Shown piece after piece: positions 23,651-36,622 of a DNA stretch of 64,000 bases (the first letter of the stretch is position 1; every line of letters starts with the position of its first letter). The notes below the pieces were generated by a model that searched no databases, was not told the origin of the DNA, and saw nothing but the letters and a program-made list of their open reading frames with translations. The DNA comes from Lineus longissimus. Its lineage: Eukaryota; Nemertea; Pilidiophora; Heteronemertea; Lineidae. The stretch covers positions 16,849,808-16,913,807 of the forward strand of contig NC_088315.1 of NCBI RefSeq assembly GCF_910592395.1. Reading direction: 5' to 3'. The position numbers and the translations under genes are program-made.

Positions 23651-23912
23651 ATTTGATGAGGACAAGTATACCTATTGTGAGGGATGACCCACCTGATGCG
23701 ATGATGAGGTTAGTATCTACAAGGTTTATTGACCTCAAATACATTTCATTTGTGTGCGCCAAACATTTTCTTGTCAAACATACACGAGTACCGACTCGTC
23801 CTCAGATTTTTCCGGCCCGGAAGCTCTCGACCTGCGGTCTCGAGCTTTATAAGGCCGGAGAATATCAACTCATGAAATCTGGCGACTCGGATCACACACT
23901 CGAGCAGTAATC

Positions 23913-24350
23913 TTATTTGATGTCAAGCGATTTGAAAGTTTTAATGAAATAAACCGCTTCTTTTGATTGTGAATTGTACCTTGCTTTTTGGATCTGGTCC
24001 AGATTGAACCTTATCAACTGACAGTAGGGGCTTTTTAGTGTCTTAGCCGAAATGAATGATCTGCATTGTCTGGTTAGGATGCAGCGAACGGCGCAAGCAG
24101 AGGAACTCGGGATATTTCTAGTCTGTGCAGCGCGTAACGACAAGGGCAATTGGACTCTCATTCGCATGAATATTCTACCTGAAAAAAGATGTTGGTGTCA
24201 AAAAAGAAAGAAAGCTAACTCAATTCCACTGCTGATTGTCATTTTGGACGTGCATCACATTGATATGTACAGTTGTATCTCTTATCAATATCAAAACATC
24301 TGCAATACATACTATTATAAAACACATGCATCTGACACCAAGTGATTAGA
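23913..24350 (-). repeat. Block C, U2
   Basis: The copy is open on both strands for 84 and 97 codons. Unrecognised. Confidence 0.35.
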
Positions 24351-25173
24351 GTGTAAAATCGCCTTTGACCGCATAGGTGGCACCCAACATGTACATGTAC
24401 TAGATTGACACAATGGCATATTTTGTGACATCTTGAGGGAAACAGGGGCCACATTCACTCACACATTCACTCTTAAGTCACCAAATAACTGTCAACCTTG
24501 ATCCAGTACCGTACTTCTAAGGATTTGTATGAATGGAAATCGCACTCAGAAATCTTAGAATTGAGGTTTTGAATGTAAATTTCAGTGTTCACCCCGAAGG
24601 AGACAGCCAATGAAAAAGCGAGTTTCGATTTCGAATTCGTTGCTGCAACGTTGTTGAAATTCGTTGAGATTCAATGCAAGCGATACTCCGATTGGGCGCA
24701 ATTCTTACTGTGCTGGCACTTCACCAAAATGTGTGGGCGAATGCACATGTCTCAGGGGTTTGTGTGCATGTTAGAAGCGAACTTACAGCAACCCCTGATT
24801 TCCTCAAGATGATTTTGTGTCAGTATGCCTTTTGTACCGTTTTCACGGAAACGTGATCGCGCAGATATGCGCAAGGGAGTCATCTTGGTGAACATGTTGT
24901 GTGGACTGGTGTTCATATCAGTTTTGATCGATATTACTTCCGTTGTCTCTTATAGAAAATACAGTAGCCCCACATTGGACTGACCTTAGTCCGTCATATT
25001 TGATGGCGTTTGAAACATGGCTGATGGTCGTTCTAAATTTGAGCATTGCGCGGCCGGGCGTTTAAAACAAGGCGGTCCTTTTTTATGCATGCATGACAGC
25101 TTTGACTAGAATTTCACTGTGCGCCACGTGTGTCGTGGGATATGCAGGGAGGAATAACTGATCCTTGTCTCCT
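24351..25173. other. 3' flank of LamG-like gene, U2 (B segment absent)
   Basis: No gene. Collinear with U4 up to about 24950 (cttccgttgtctcttat), then jumps to the cagtagccccac stretch next to the gene. The B segment and its neighbours, present in the other units, are deleted here. Confidence 0.5.
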
Positions 25174-25926
25174 CTATTGTTCAAACCAACCTGAAATCCA
25201 CTGCCAGTATGATGCAATATTGGCTGCAGTGAGTATCCTATTCGATACCAAGACCTTGGTCACGTAATGAGTTCCGAACACATGGCAAAATGGCAGTCTG
25301 CTTCCGAAACGTAAATCGAGGTTGTTCAGTCGTTTAGCATATTTCAGTCTCATGTTTTGAACGATATTTATTGTTTTGCCAAATCGGAAATGTAGAGACG
25401 GGGCCAAAGTTTCTAGGAGTAGGCCTACGTGAATCCGTACCCACTGATTGATGAGACATTTTTGTAACATGATATTTTCGCCGGGTTTTTCATGCCCATT
25501 CGAATCAAATGCATCTCCCCCCTTGTACAGAGTCAGTTCACATCGAACTCTACCCCGCTTCGTCTTTGTTATCTTCATACAAATGTTAAGTACTATGTAG
25601 CCTGATTTCTTCAACCTGAATTCGACAATTGAATAGATTCTTGGCGTATCATTGAAAAGAAAGAAAGCAAGGAATGCAAGGGTCAGTGTAGGGGAGGGCA
25701 TGTGTAGGTATATATATAGGTTACGACCCTTTTTCGCCTTACATGTTAATTCTTTGGCATCGTGCATGCCGGCGGGACCGACCACTAAACGGGATATTCC
25801 TGTCCAAGAATGTCGATCTCCTACTGTATTATCATCAATGTTAAACCTGTCGAACGGCCAACACCACAAACTGGAGCTCGCCCCAGATACTATTTCAAGT
25901 GAAATCGTTGCCAATGTCAAAGCCAT
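25174..25926 (-). CDS. LamG/concanavalin-A-like secreted protein, copy U2
   Basis: 250 codons from the ATG, the most divergent copy. Relative to U1 and U3 it has three length changes, all multiples of three: after the second cysteine, around residue 165 (VGLLLETLA versus VFLDRLA) and near residue 190 (KRLNNLDL). No frame is broken. All six family cysteines, the CWPFD start and the FNDT glycosylation sequon remain. The protein ends at WFEQ because the following Tyr codon became TAG, about 5 codons before the U3/U5 stop. The 3' flank lacks the 'B' segment found in the other units. Confidence 0.7.
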   Translation of the reverse strand: MALTLATISLEIVSGASSSLWCWPFDRFNIDDNTVGDRHSWTGISRLVVGPAGMHDAKELTCKAKKGRNLYIYLHMPSPTLTLAFLAFFLFNDTPRIYSIVEFRLKKSGYIVLNICMKITKTKRGRVRCELTLYKGGDAFDSNGHEKPGENIMLQKCLINQWVRIHVGLLLETLAPSLHFRFGKTINIVQNMRLKYAKRLNNLDLRFGSRLPFCHVFGTHYVTKVLVSNRILTAANIASYWQWISGWFEQ

Positions 25927-25989
25927 GACAGTTGAGTACTTTAATTCCTCACGTGATTTTCAAGCTTGGAGTTTCTTAAAGGGTCACTA

Positions 25990-27191
25990 GGGGGTTGTCT
26001 CCATTCTTGCAAAGCTGCTCACAAAATCTATCATAGATGCAGTTATCCCTTTCATGCAAATGTAAACGCATACACGCAAAAATGTAATACCATAGCTGAT
26101 TCAGGCGATGACGCAGCATGTATAGCACGAGAAACACTTTGTGTAGCCAACCAAATAACTTCTAACTTGATAACACGTCTCATGGTAAACATGGATACAG
26201 AGATATCTGACACGAACATACAAAAATAAATTCTTTGTCGCTAATTTCAATGTGATATTTTGCCACCTGCTTTCGATAGCACCACTATAAAGAATTCCAC
26301 GTGGCTGTCGTTTAATCCTGATGACAATTTTTAATTGCAGTCAATAATCATGCAACAAATCGTAAATCTTTGCCATTGATAAATGTCGTATAGAACATTT
26401 TAATGCTTATTGTTTTTTGGCCACGTTGGGGAAATTGATATTTTTGATCACAGCAATATTATACCAAAAGGTCAAGAGCGAGAATTCAACCTATAAACGG
26501 CTGAGATTGCTGTTCAGATGATAACCAGAAGAATATTAAAATCATCACGTTAATCACTAATTGAATGCAGATGACCATGACATGTGATAGCGAGTGAAGT
26601 CATCAATATTATCAAGCATAGAATATGCATGTATGTAAACTGTCATGAGCTAATCACAAAGCTTTTATTGTGTGATCAGGGGTCAAAAAGAGTAGTGAGG
26701 AGCAGTACTTCAAACGAGAGCGGAACATGGCATGTATTAAAAATTGAAAATTCAGTATGCAAACCTTTACTATAACACTAAACTGCTAAATATGCAATAA
26801 CAAAATCACTCAATTTCGACTAGGAACACATCAAAACATACTACATTAGCAAATGTATAGCTGGTCGAGGTTTAATTCAATGCTGAAATTTGATATTAAA
26901 TTAACTTTCTGGAATTCCAAATTGACCCGCTTGCGTCCAACTCTCGATCGTGCCCGAACTCGGCTCATGTGACAGAGGTATACCTATATTATAGTGCGAT
27001 GAGTAATTAAAGTCGCCATTTAAAACACATGTTGGTGTATAAAACACCACAAATATGATGTATTCATGGATTACGATGATTGAAATTCCTTAATCGTCGT
27101 CAAAATAGACGTAATACGCTCTTTAAAGAATCTATTTGTTATGTTGCTCCGCCATTGCAGCTTACGATACGCACAAAAGGCAGCCAACATA
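25990..27191. repeat. 5' flank of LamG-like gene shared by U2 and U4
   Basis: About 1.2 kb nearly identical to 51310-52530 and unlike the U3/U5 flank. No convincing gene; short plus-strand frames (25966-26229, 26584-26775) are not supported. Includes a small hairpin-like gttggtgtataaaacaccac near 27030. Confidence 0.6.
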
Positions 27192-30100
27192 CGGGAAAAT
27201 CCCTATTACCTCAGCCTCAACCCGATCGATAATTCCCAAGTGTTTTAGACAAGTACCAGGAGTAGGTGATTTCAATGGAATAGCTCGCGGTATTACATAC
27301 GAGTATTGTGGTTTGGTGTCATTGGAAGATCGCCGTCGCACCCGGTGAAGGCCTATTGTGTCATGCAATTGCCGTGCATTACTTTGACGACACTGTATTG
27401 GACGTTTGCCATTGTCAGTCGACCAACTCATCAGTTTCAATGTCTCTTTACACTGGCTGAGGCGGTCTAACTATGTAATTTCATGTAGGCTTTTTTGCCG
27501 GCTTGGCTGCATGAATGTGGCTGGCAGGGTCTAGGGTGTACTCTAAATATTCGTGGTTAGAATTAGACAGGTGTTAAGAGCACACGTCCCATGACACGAG
27601 TCAAATGTCACGGAATTGTGTTAAAATCGCCAACATCAACAGACTTAGGACAATTATCAATTATTATTGTGACACAAGTACCGTTGACAAAACACAGAAA
27701 AAGACGCAAGTTCGCAAGAAAAGAATATTTAATACTCTAAACTAGTCATCAACATCGGAGAGGGGCAAAAACTCGAGACCCTCGCCCTCTTCTTTCTCTT
27801 CAACAACTAGATCATTGATGTATATTTCTACATCATTATTTTGTACTAATCTGCTCGTTTGCCAGGCAAGGCTAACTCCTCCGTAATTCGACCCCAAGCA
27901 AGGCCTAGCATACGGAGGATCTCTCGACGGGAAATTGGTGGGCAGGTCCCATCCTCTTCTGTATTGCCCACTTTCCAGGCTTTCCATATTGCCCTTAACC
28001 TGCATTTAAATGCATACATGATTGTCAGGTCAAGGGGTTGCACGAGCGATGTACAACCCCCTGGCACATAGTCCATACGTCCACCAAGGTCCCCAACCGC
28101 CTCCTGGAAGCGTTCTTTTAGGTTGGCCGGGTATCTATCCACAATAAGGATGAATGTTTCTTCATCATTAACAAATTCAACCAGTACAGTTTCTGTCCAT
28201 TGAATCAATGAAGCAATTCGTGCCCATCCATTTGGACTTGAAGTTACCTGGAATGAAATTGAAACTTTGTATAACCCAACGCTTGTGATGAAGAATGGGA
28301 GAAAGTAAAACAAGTTTATGTGCTCAGCGCGGGTCTAGGTCGTTACAATTGTGAACAATAATGCGTCAGCTATTGTTTACACGATATTCGTTGGACACCA
28401 TGTAAGGAATACGATATTAATCACAAAGCATTCGTCATTTGACATGGTAGTCCAAGCCACACTCACCCGTACATTTTCCGGTGCATGTTCCCTAATTCAG
28501 CTACGACTGCCCCATGTTCAACCAGTCGAGGGAAGTTCACTTCAGCTGGGCCTTTGCTCCCATCAGCCGCAATTAAAAGGGTGACTGTGCATCCTTCCTT
28601 CGGGTTTCCTCTCGATGTTTTTATTTCGACTTCGCGGTTACCTGTGTTATCCATCGAATAATTAGGGGGGAAATCATATCGCACAAATGTCTGGTTCATG
28701 TTAAATAGACGTCGTTTAGAATAGTTACTCTCTTCCACTCTTCGTTGAATAACATCCCGAAAGTCGGCTACCAGCTGAGCAGCGTTTTCAGGAATTTTCT
28801 TAGAATCCCTTGTACATCTTCTATAGCTGATACGATGTCTGAAATATGAAATGATCAGTTTCAAAGAAGAAATGAAATGCGGATGAGGGAGCAGTTGTAG
28901 GTGCTCTAGAAGAAGCCGCATAATGGTACCCCAAAAAAATGAATACCATTGATTATCGATTTGTCCATCACTAGTCATACTAATGGTTAACGTATGGCTA
29001 CGCGGTAGAATATGATGAATCAGTGAGGTTGTTGTTTTCAATTACACCCATGCGTAGAAGTAAAATGTAACATTGCACTGTTTATTCACATTTCAGTCAG
29101 TGATGTGCTTGATGTTCATTTTCTTGACATTTCCCCTTACCTTTTCATGAAACGTTCAAGCCAGTGCGGAGTGGCTCTGAAATCAAAACACCGAGGTCGA
29201 GACATTTCCAACTGCGCCCTCTTGTCTCCAGGGATATTGTCCACCCATCGTCGGAAATCCTTATGGGCTTGGTCCTTTAAGTCTTGTGCAGAGACTGGCA
29301 ACCCAAAGTCTCTCCTTCCACGATACCATTCAACTGTGCAATCTTCCATTTCTGGCCAAAGACCTGAAATGATAAAAGGTGTTATTAAGAGCTTCTGTAC
29401 CACCATTCATGAATGCTGTAGGACAACACATTTTATCAAACCCTTCACATTCACCTTACCCGACCCCCCCCCAAAAAAAACAACAAAATTCAGAGTTCAA
29501 TCCATGTTGTATACTGTGTACGCATCCACATAGCCACCTGGCCAGCAAAATTAGGCCTAGGCCAAGGCGAGTACAATACATCGAAGGTAAACAATGACTT
29601 GGGACCATTTCATTGAATTAACTGTCGGCTGACTTTCGCAAGTGGTCTATTACGAGTGCATACGGTTCGAACCCAGCTTCGGCTCAAAGTATGGTTCCAC
29701 TGCAAACTGAGTTGATGCCGAATTTGGTAGGCCTATATGCAGTGACAGTGACATCCCTGTAATTCTAGAGCGTTAGATTCAATAAAAAGGCGGTCGATAC
29801 TCACCGTTCCCCAATTGACGGTCCCGTCTCATCCGTCTTCGCCGTTGACATTCTTCATGCGCACCCCTGATGTCATCCTCGTTACGAATCCAGTGGCGGA
29901 ATGTATTAACTCGAATGTTACGAAACCTGGCAAAGTCAGCTGGAGTACGCCCTTGGTCGTGTCCTTCAAGATGAGCCAGCCAGTACTCGTCCATATACCG
30001 GATCTTTTGCTCCAACGAATAGGCCTGGAGTCGGCGCCTTGGAGGCGCAGGATCCACATCCATCGCCATGCACGTACATGTGCAATGCCAGGCGACGAAT

Positions 30101-30417
30101 AAAAAGAAAAATAGAATCTCACCTTGCATTTTAAATTTTAGTCTTCAAGCTGTTGAACGCAACTTTCGGAAGCTCAGTCAATGCCGTGAATGCGACAAAA
30201 TTCTGTGTAAGGCCTCTCGATGCGATGTCGTAATCATCGTTTATGGGAAACGCCGTGGAAAGAATACCCTGTGCTAGAGAAAGGCCCATTTAACCCTGCG
30301 TTCATGTAAGACTATTGACAATGGCTATTCCATTGAAATCACTGTGACCCTGGCACCGGTCCAAAAAACTTAGAAAATTTCGAACGGGTTGAGGCCGAGG
30401 TAAGTGGGATTTTCCCG
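27192..30417 (-). mobile_element. Pogo/Tigger-type DNA transposon
   Basis: A 3,226-bp element with TIRs of about 34 bases (cgggaaaatcccnnttacct, continuing to a caacccg motif) and TA on both sides (27190-27191 and 30418-30419). U4 retains the uninterrupted site (ccaacatatgacag near 52530). TA duplication and the encoded CENP-B/DDE-type protein place it in the Tc1/mariner superfamily, pogo/Tigger branch. It is absent from every other unit, so it inserted after U2 separated from U4. Confidence 0.9.
27742..30069 (-). pseudogene. Pogo/Tigger-type transposase, multi-exon, decayed
   Basis: Readable pieces, 5' to 3' on the minus strand. 30069-29805: start MAMDVDPAPP, psq-type helix-turn-helix (YSLEQKIRYMDEYW, FRHWIRNED). 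29363-29141: second CENP-B-like DNA-binding domain (ALEMED-type start, PHWLERFMKR). 28838-28467: FNMNQTFVRYDFPPN and LLIAADGSKGPAE with the first catalytic Asp. About 28247-27846: ILIVDRYPANL with the second Asp and VPGGCTSLVQPLDLTI with the third. Introns one and two have good GT/AG signals (G|GTGAGT with TTTCAG|G; AG|GTAAGG with TTTCAG|A) and keep frame. Joining GG|GTGAGT to the next CCAG|GTAACT gives an immediate stop, and an acidic tail (27742 to about 27860) lies in another frame. Probably inactive. Confidence 0.85.
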
Positions 30418-30753
30418 TATGACATACAAGAACATTGTCCGCAGACTGCAATATTGAAATGTTAGACCTACGTTGTATAAAGAAATTGATATATTATTAT
30501 ATGTTTCATAAAGTCTTATCTCCGTCATGAATATTAATTTTCCCGTTTTTCAAACGTTTGGACAATGCAATGTTTTATCCACCATGTTTCAATGGATGTT
30601 CAAATTAATTTCATTACTTGAAGATTTGATCAACTGACCACAACTGTTGACACAAGAACCTAAAACGGGTGAAATCCAAGCGCCAAAACTGGGCCGGGGG
30701 AACGGGAAAACAAAGACGAAGAGAGAACCACGTCGAAGCTGCCACAGCAAGGA

Positions 30754-31145
30754 TAGCCTAATACCATTAGGCCCCGCGTAGCCTCTGCCGGAGGCTTAAT
30801 TCTAAACGATATTATTATCGCAATCCTTGCCCAGAATTTTGAAAAATACGAATCTTCGGCTAGGAATAAGTTTTAGTGTTTTATTGAGACAAACATTTTC
30901 TTACAGTTGGTTTGTCATATAGGTTGTCTGTTTCAGTCAATAACTACACAAATGTGATTGTTAGTATGGACAAGCAGATTTAAATCGATAAAACATTCCA
31001 CCTTTGAAAATCGCTGACCAACTTCTGTTATACACGCTGTCCCTACGCTCCCACAATGTGGCCAGTGTGTAACGTAACAACTATTGGCCAGTTCCGGGTC
31101 TCTCACTGTAATGTAATCAAGGGTGTGGTTGTGTCACTCTATAAT
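30754..31145. mobile_element. 392-bp insertion with 5-bp target duplication, U2
   Basis: Starts tagcctaatacc and ends cactctataat, flanked by AAGGA at 30749-30753 and 31146-31150. U1, U3 and U5 read straight through (gagcaaggaaagaag), so the insertion is clear. I see no TIRs and no ORF. It contains a small hairpin agcctctgccggaggct. Family unassigned. Confidence 0.7.
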
Positions 31146-31319
31146 AAGGAAAGAAGTTGTGACGTCATTCGTCGCGAGTTACTTGTATCGCAGGTGATGT
31201 AAATGTATTTAGCAAAATAATGAGCACTCCCTAGCCGGAAGTAGCAGACCACATTCCCGTTGTCCAATTGCATGCCAGTGCATTTCATCGTATTTCTGAA
31301 TAGGCATAGAAACCGCTTT

Positions 31320-31700
31320 TGGGGTTTCCCCCATTCATTGCACTAAGCGCAATGATTGCTCTAAATACAGTAGGCCAAGGACATGTCAATACCCAGTCTC
31401 GCTGTTGGCGAAAAGGACTGCGTTGGCTTCGACTCTTGTGTCGAATGGATCCAGAATGACTTCCCAAAATAGTGTTGAAGTGGCAAAATATAATAACTGC
31501 GAAGAGGATTATGCTGGGCACGCTGAAAGGATGTAAAGTTGTAGCCCGCGATGCAGAGAGCGTTGGCCTGCACGAGATTTATTGACACAGATGGCTCACG
31601 ACTGTAATGCTTTGAGGGACGTGGTGGCACAGTTGACATAGAAATGTCAAGTTGCTGGAGTGCGTGAGTCGAAATGCAAGTGTGGTTTTCCACTCTCACA
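31320..31700 (-). repeat. Block A, U3
   Basis: The frame seen in other copies breaks partway: it begins STVPPRPSKHYSRE and switches frame around ILPLQHYFGK. Confidence 0.4.
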
Positions 31701-31709
31701 AAAGATGAG

Positions 31710-34700
31710 CTGCTGGAAATAACCCTTTGACAAAGCCTTTTTATAATTTCATTGATTCCAATGTCTGTAGCTTATATCAACTTTTTATTCTGAATAATGA
31801 AACAACAACAGGTTTCGTGAAAATGAAATTCAATAGCGTTCATAATCAATACAGTATAATACTCTAACCTTGAAATCTCATCTTTTCCATACATATACAT
31901 GCCGTGGCAAGTTACGCTGCGGATAAAAATATCCGGTTCAAATCAAAATTAACCAAAAGGGATACACCAAAATTTCAAATGCGGATGAAGATAATTCCTT
32001 TTCTATGGATATTGAAATAATGTCTTATTAACCGTCCATACTCCTTGCGCAGTGATATTAGTGTGATGAGGTTGTCCAACTCTCCCTGCTTAAATTGGCC
32101 GCCAATGCAGTCTGAATGTGCTGAAATCGCTCATCCACGAAACTACAAGACTTTTTGTGGCTCTTTTTATTCCAAAACTTTAAAACAGATTGTCATATTA
32201 CATTACAAGTCTTTGTCCGACAAAAATTCTTCCTGATAGAAAGTGATATTGAGAGGTTTTATGCGCACTATTTTAATAGCGTAAAGAAAATTGCTGTGTG
32301 GACTGTGATCAGGTTTGTAGACGATGATTTGAAGCGAGTTTAGTTTTGGCCCTTAAACAATGTGAAACAGATTTAATCGGCTGATATTGAAATAAATATT
32401 CACTTTAGTCGTATTAAACAGAGTTACATTACAGCAGACTCGAAGATCTTTAAGTAAATCGCCACATTTACAGCATTTTGTTCGACTATTCTTGCCGTGT
32501 ACATTTGTGTACATTACACATGCAATACACGTGCAATGGAAGCCAATACTTGCAGAGAGAATATGCTTATCGCTTTGAAAATTATCGCTGCTTTGGAGAA
32601 TGATTCTCGTCCTGAATACTGACTGTATGGCCTTGTTTCAAACGCTTTGACAATGCATACTTTTTTCTTGTCCGCTTCAATATAGGTTTCTCATGGCCAT
32701 TTGGTGATTCTTGAATAGTTAAAGATGGTACAGGTGCATTAAGAATCAGTCAAAAATACAGAAAATGTGAGACACGAGTTAGATAAATTGAATAAAGCGG
32801 GCAATTCAATTGGCCTTTCGAGGGACAGAACATGTCGGCACAAAAAGCACCAGCAGTAGAGCCAACATGTCACCGTACCAAAATAGCTTATTTACCTTGC
32901 AGTTGATTTTCTGAGATATCCACGTCACAGCACAGCGTACACCACATCTTTATCACACATGACACTACACAGTTTTATGATGGATCCCATCCTGTTTCCA
33001 TAAATGATGTAAATGTCCTAAATCCCTCCAGCCAGACTCCACTGGAATGATCGATAGCACTGATTTAATAGGTCACCCGATTCATGACCAGCTCTCGAGA
33101 TGCTTGCAACGGACGCTCGCGGTAGAATTTGTAGACTATATGTGACCATTGATTCTTTGAAGGGTGATATTGGCCGAGTGTTGAAGAACATCGTAATCTT
33201 GAATTTTGAACACGTACTGATATTACAAATTGTGTACAGCGCTTGTCTTCTCAACTGCAGTTTGTCATACCCCAGCTATTGGCATGTGCACTGTATATTG
33301 ATATTCGAGCTCTACTCCCTGGGGAGCATACACGTATCACCGAGCTACATGTACTCAGCGCTCATCACTTGCATTGACATTTTGATATTTCTGCCAGGCC
33401 GACGATATGCCCTTGGGTAGAAGAGAAACAAGTAGGGTCAAGTGCCTTACCAAAGGACATAAAAGCAAACAGCACTCACTACTGATTATTTTGAGAGTCC
33501 AACCAACGACATCGTAATTTTGAGTCCGGGTCTCTTGCAATGATGATCCCCATTGATAGTATATTCCACCACCAATCCCTTTAATTGCTTGGGGCTATAA
33601 GCAGCTGCCAGAGAGTAAATCAAAATTACTGGAAAGATTGTTTAATCTCCACTAATAGTAAGTATCAGTTCAAAATGGCGGCTGCATTTGAATACAAGAT
33701 GGCGGTCACTAGGGGCAAAGTAGCATCTTGATCGATAAATTACTAAAAAAGGCCCGTGACAGACAGTTATGTGACCTTGCCTTATTTGATGCTTTCCCAT
33801 TTGAGATTGGGATGCATCATGCTAAGCTAACTGCTTGAATAGACTGTATACGTATACAGTACATCAATCTGTTTCTACTGTGTATGCAACCTCAAGCACA
33901 TGCAAACTTTCAACTGTTAATTGTTCCGTAATGCAGTATGATACATGGTGTGAATGCTTTGTTATATTTTATGCAATGCCATTTGCATTGTTAATGGTCT
34001 GATTATTTCCTTTTTTGATTGAAAAAAATAAGGTCGACATATAGTCTAGACCATCTCAGTCGATTTTAGAGGTCTTCGAAGCATTAGGGTACCTGTTCAA
34101 CAAGTACATGGGGAAAGACATTTTCTCATGCCTACATGTATGAAAAAATGTGTTACTCGGAAAGTTTTAGCAACTATCTTATTCTCCAGTATTTATTTAA
34201 GTCTGTATCAAAGCAATTAAGACGAACATCGAGTTTTTGAATGGAACCACATACATATTCTCCGTATATTCATCAGGCCGAGACTAGCTTTCTGATCTGC
34301 GCCGGACTTATGAACAGGAGATGAGAAGGTTCATTTTCACACCTCCCCGCCCGCGAAAATGTAACAAGTGAGCCGAAACGTTGGTGGTACGAAGTTCCCT
34401 TTAAATCTGTTGGCTGAATGGTTTTTACAAAAAATAACTACATGACGATACTAAGTTTATTTTGTACACAAACGGTCACTAATGTATGTGGCATTTTTTC
34501 ATCAGCATCGAATTCTCGCTGAAAATCGAAATGGTGCAGACTTAGGAGTGAGTCTGTAAACGGAATTAAAGTACCACTTGCATTATTTTACAACGTCTCG
34601 TAAAATCCAAATTACCCCGCTTGTTCATTTTCGCGAATCGCCTACAGTTTTTTTTTTAAATAAAAGTTTGATGATTTTTAATTTCTATATGAAAATTATT

Positions 34701-35570
34701 TCGGTTATTCAAAAAAATCATTTACTTGCGACATCCGCGAAAGGAAATGTCCGCGATTTTTGTTTGCTACCATTATTTTTGCAAATTGGCATGCTGGGAG
34801 TGTTCTAATTTCTAAGTTTTTTGTAAGGGTTTTTTAATTGGCTCATTACTTAACTGAAATACTCATGCATTTGTATTCCTGCCATAATGGATGAATAGAA
34901 AACATGATTTCTGATAATATCCTGAAAACCGGATAGGAATTGATGCACTAGTTTGGGAGATATTGAATGAAGAAGATGCTGATATTGATATGATCAGGAC
35001 TGTACAAACGTCATGCTGCCGGTAGCATTGCTTTGCCTCTGATTTCGTTGCTGTCTCCAGCTGAGCTCCTAAAATATTCATTCTTCAAGTGAAGTGATCT
35101 CTTAATGATGTAACTTAGTAGAGGAATGTGGGGAACCGATCTGTTAAGTCACAATCTAGTTTAAATAAATGTGTATGCCAAAAGTCATCAACAGCCAGGC
35201 GTTCATTTATATAGTATTTCAAGTGACACTCCATAGAATATGTGTCGGCAATAATCTGAGTATCACATACGATGATAACTGGCTTTCATGTGTCTGTGGA
35301 TCATTTTCTTACAAATGATATGTATGCAGAGATAGACTACAGTCGATTTCAAGAGCTAAGACCCCCTTACATATTTTATATGTTGATATTTTCTGTCACT
35401 TTATTCTAAATTAAGTACTTTCCTTATATGATTGCAAGACAACTAGTAAAAAATTGGCAAATGATAAAGTGACTTAAAGAGCTGTTATTTTTCAACAAAA
35501 TACTACTACTATAAAGCACTACTTTTTAAAAATTTTGAACATCATTTAATGAGGACATGTATACCTATAG
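31710..35570. repeat. Type II core, U3
   Basis: No supported gene. Lacks MITE-C and so holds its empty site near 33580. The right part (34.0 kb onward) is nearly identical to 56.5 kb onward. A poly-C run lies near 35580. Confidence 0.6.
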
Positions 35571-35807
35571 TGAGGGGTGACCCCCCCCCCTGATGTGATA
35601 ATGAGGTTAGTATCTATAACGTTCTTTGTCCTCAAATACACTTCATTTGTGTGCGCCAAACATTTTCTTGTCAAACATACACGAATACCGACTTGTCACC
35701 ATATTTTTTCGGCCCGGAATCTCGACCTGCGGTTTCGAGCTTTCGAAGGTCGGAGAAAATCAACTCGTGAAATCTGGCGACTCAGACCACACACTCGAGC
35801 AGTATTC

Positions 35808-36222
35808 TTATTTGATGTCAAACGATTTGAAAGTTTTAATGAAATAAATCGCTTCTTTTGATTGTGAATTGTACCTTGCTGTTTGGATCTGATCCAGATT
35901 GAACCTTATCAACTGACAGTAGGGGCTGTTTAGTCTCTTAACCGAAATGAATGATCTGCATTGTCTGGTTAGGATGCAGCGAACGGCGCAAGCAGAGGAA
36001 CTCGATATATTTCTAGTCTGTGCAGCGCGTAACGAAAAGGGCAATTTGACTCTCATTCGCATGAATATTCTACCTGAAAAAAGATATTGGTGTCACAAAA
36101 GAAAGAAAGCTAACTCAATTCCCATGCTGATTGTCATTTTGGACATGCATCACATTGATAAGTACATCTTTATCTCTTACCAATATCAAAACATACCTCA
36201 TCTGCAATGCCTGCTATTATAA
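35808..36222 (-). repeat. Block C, U3
   Basis: Nearly identical to 58291-58705. Unrecognised. Confidence 0.35.
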
Positions 36223-36622
36223 AACACATGCATCTGACCCTAAGCGATTCGAGTGTAAAGTTGCCTGAGACCGCAGAGGTGTCACCCAAAATGTACATGT
36301 ACTAGATTGACACAATGGCGTATTTTGTGACATCTTGAGGGAAACAGGCGCCATATTCACGTCTCCGGCCCTGCCTACAAACCCGTGAGACATTAGTCAT
36401 CATTTGGTGAAGTACAGAGATGCTATTCAGTCACCCTTAAGTCACTAAATCTAACTGTCAACCTCGATCCAGTATCGTACTTCTAAGGATTTGTATGAAT
36501 GGAAATCGCACTCAGAAATCTCAGAATCGGGGCTTTGAATCGAAATTGCAGTGCTCACCCCGAAGGAGGCAGCCAATGAAAATGCGAGTTTGGATTTCGA
36601 ATTTCGTTGAGATTCAAGGCAA

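Noticed and set aside
29660-29690. ggttcgaaccc as a tRNA T-arm
   Set aside because: It lies inside the pogo element's first intron; I could not find matching acceptor, D or anticodon arms.
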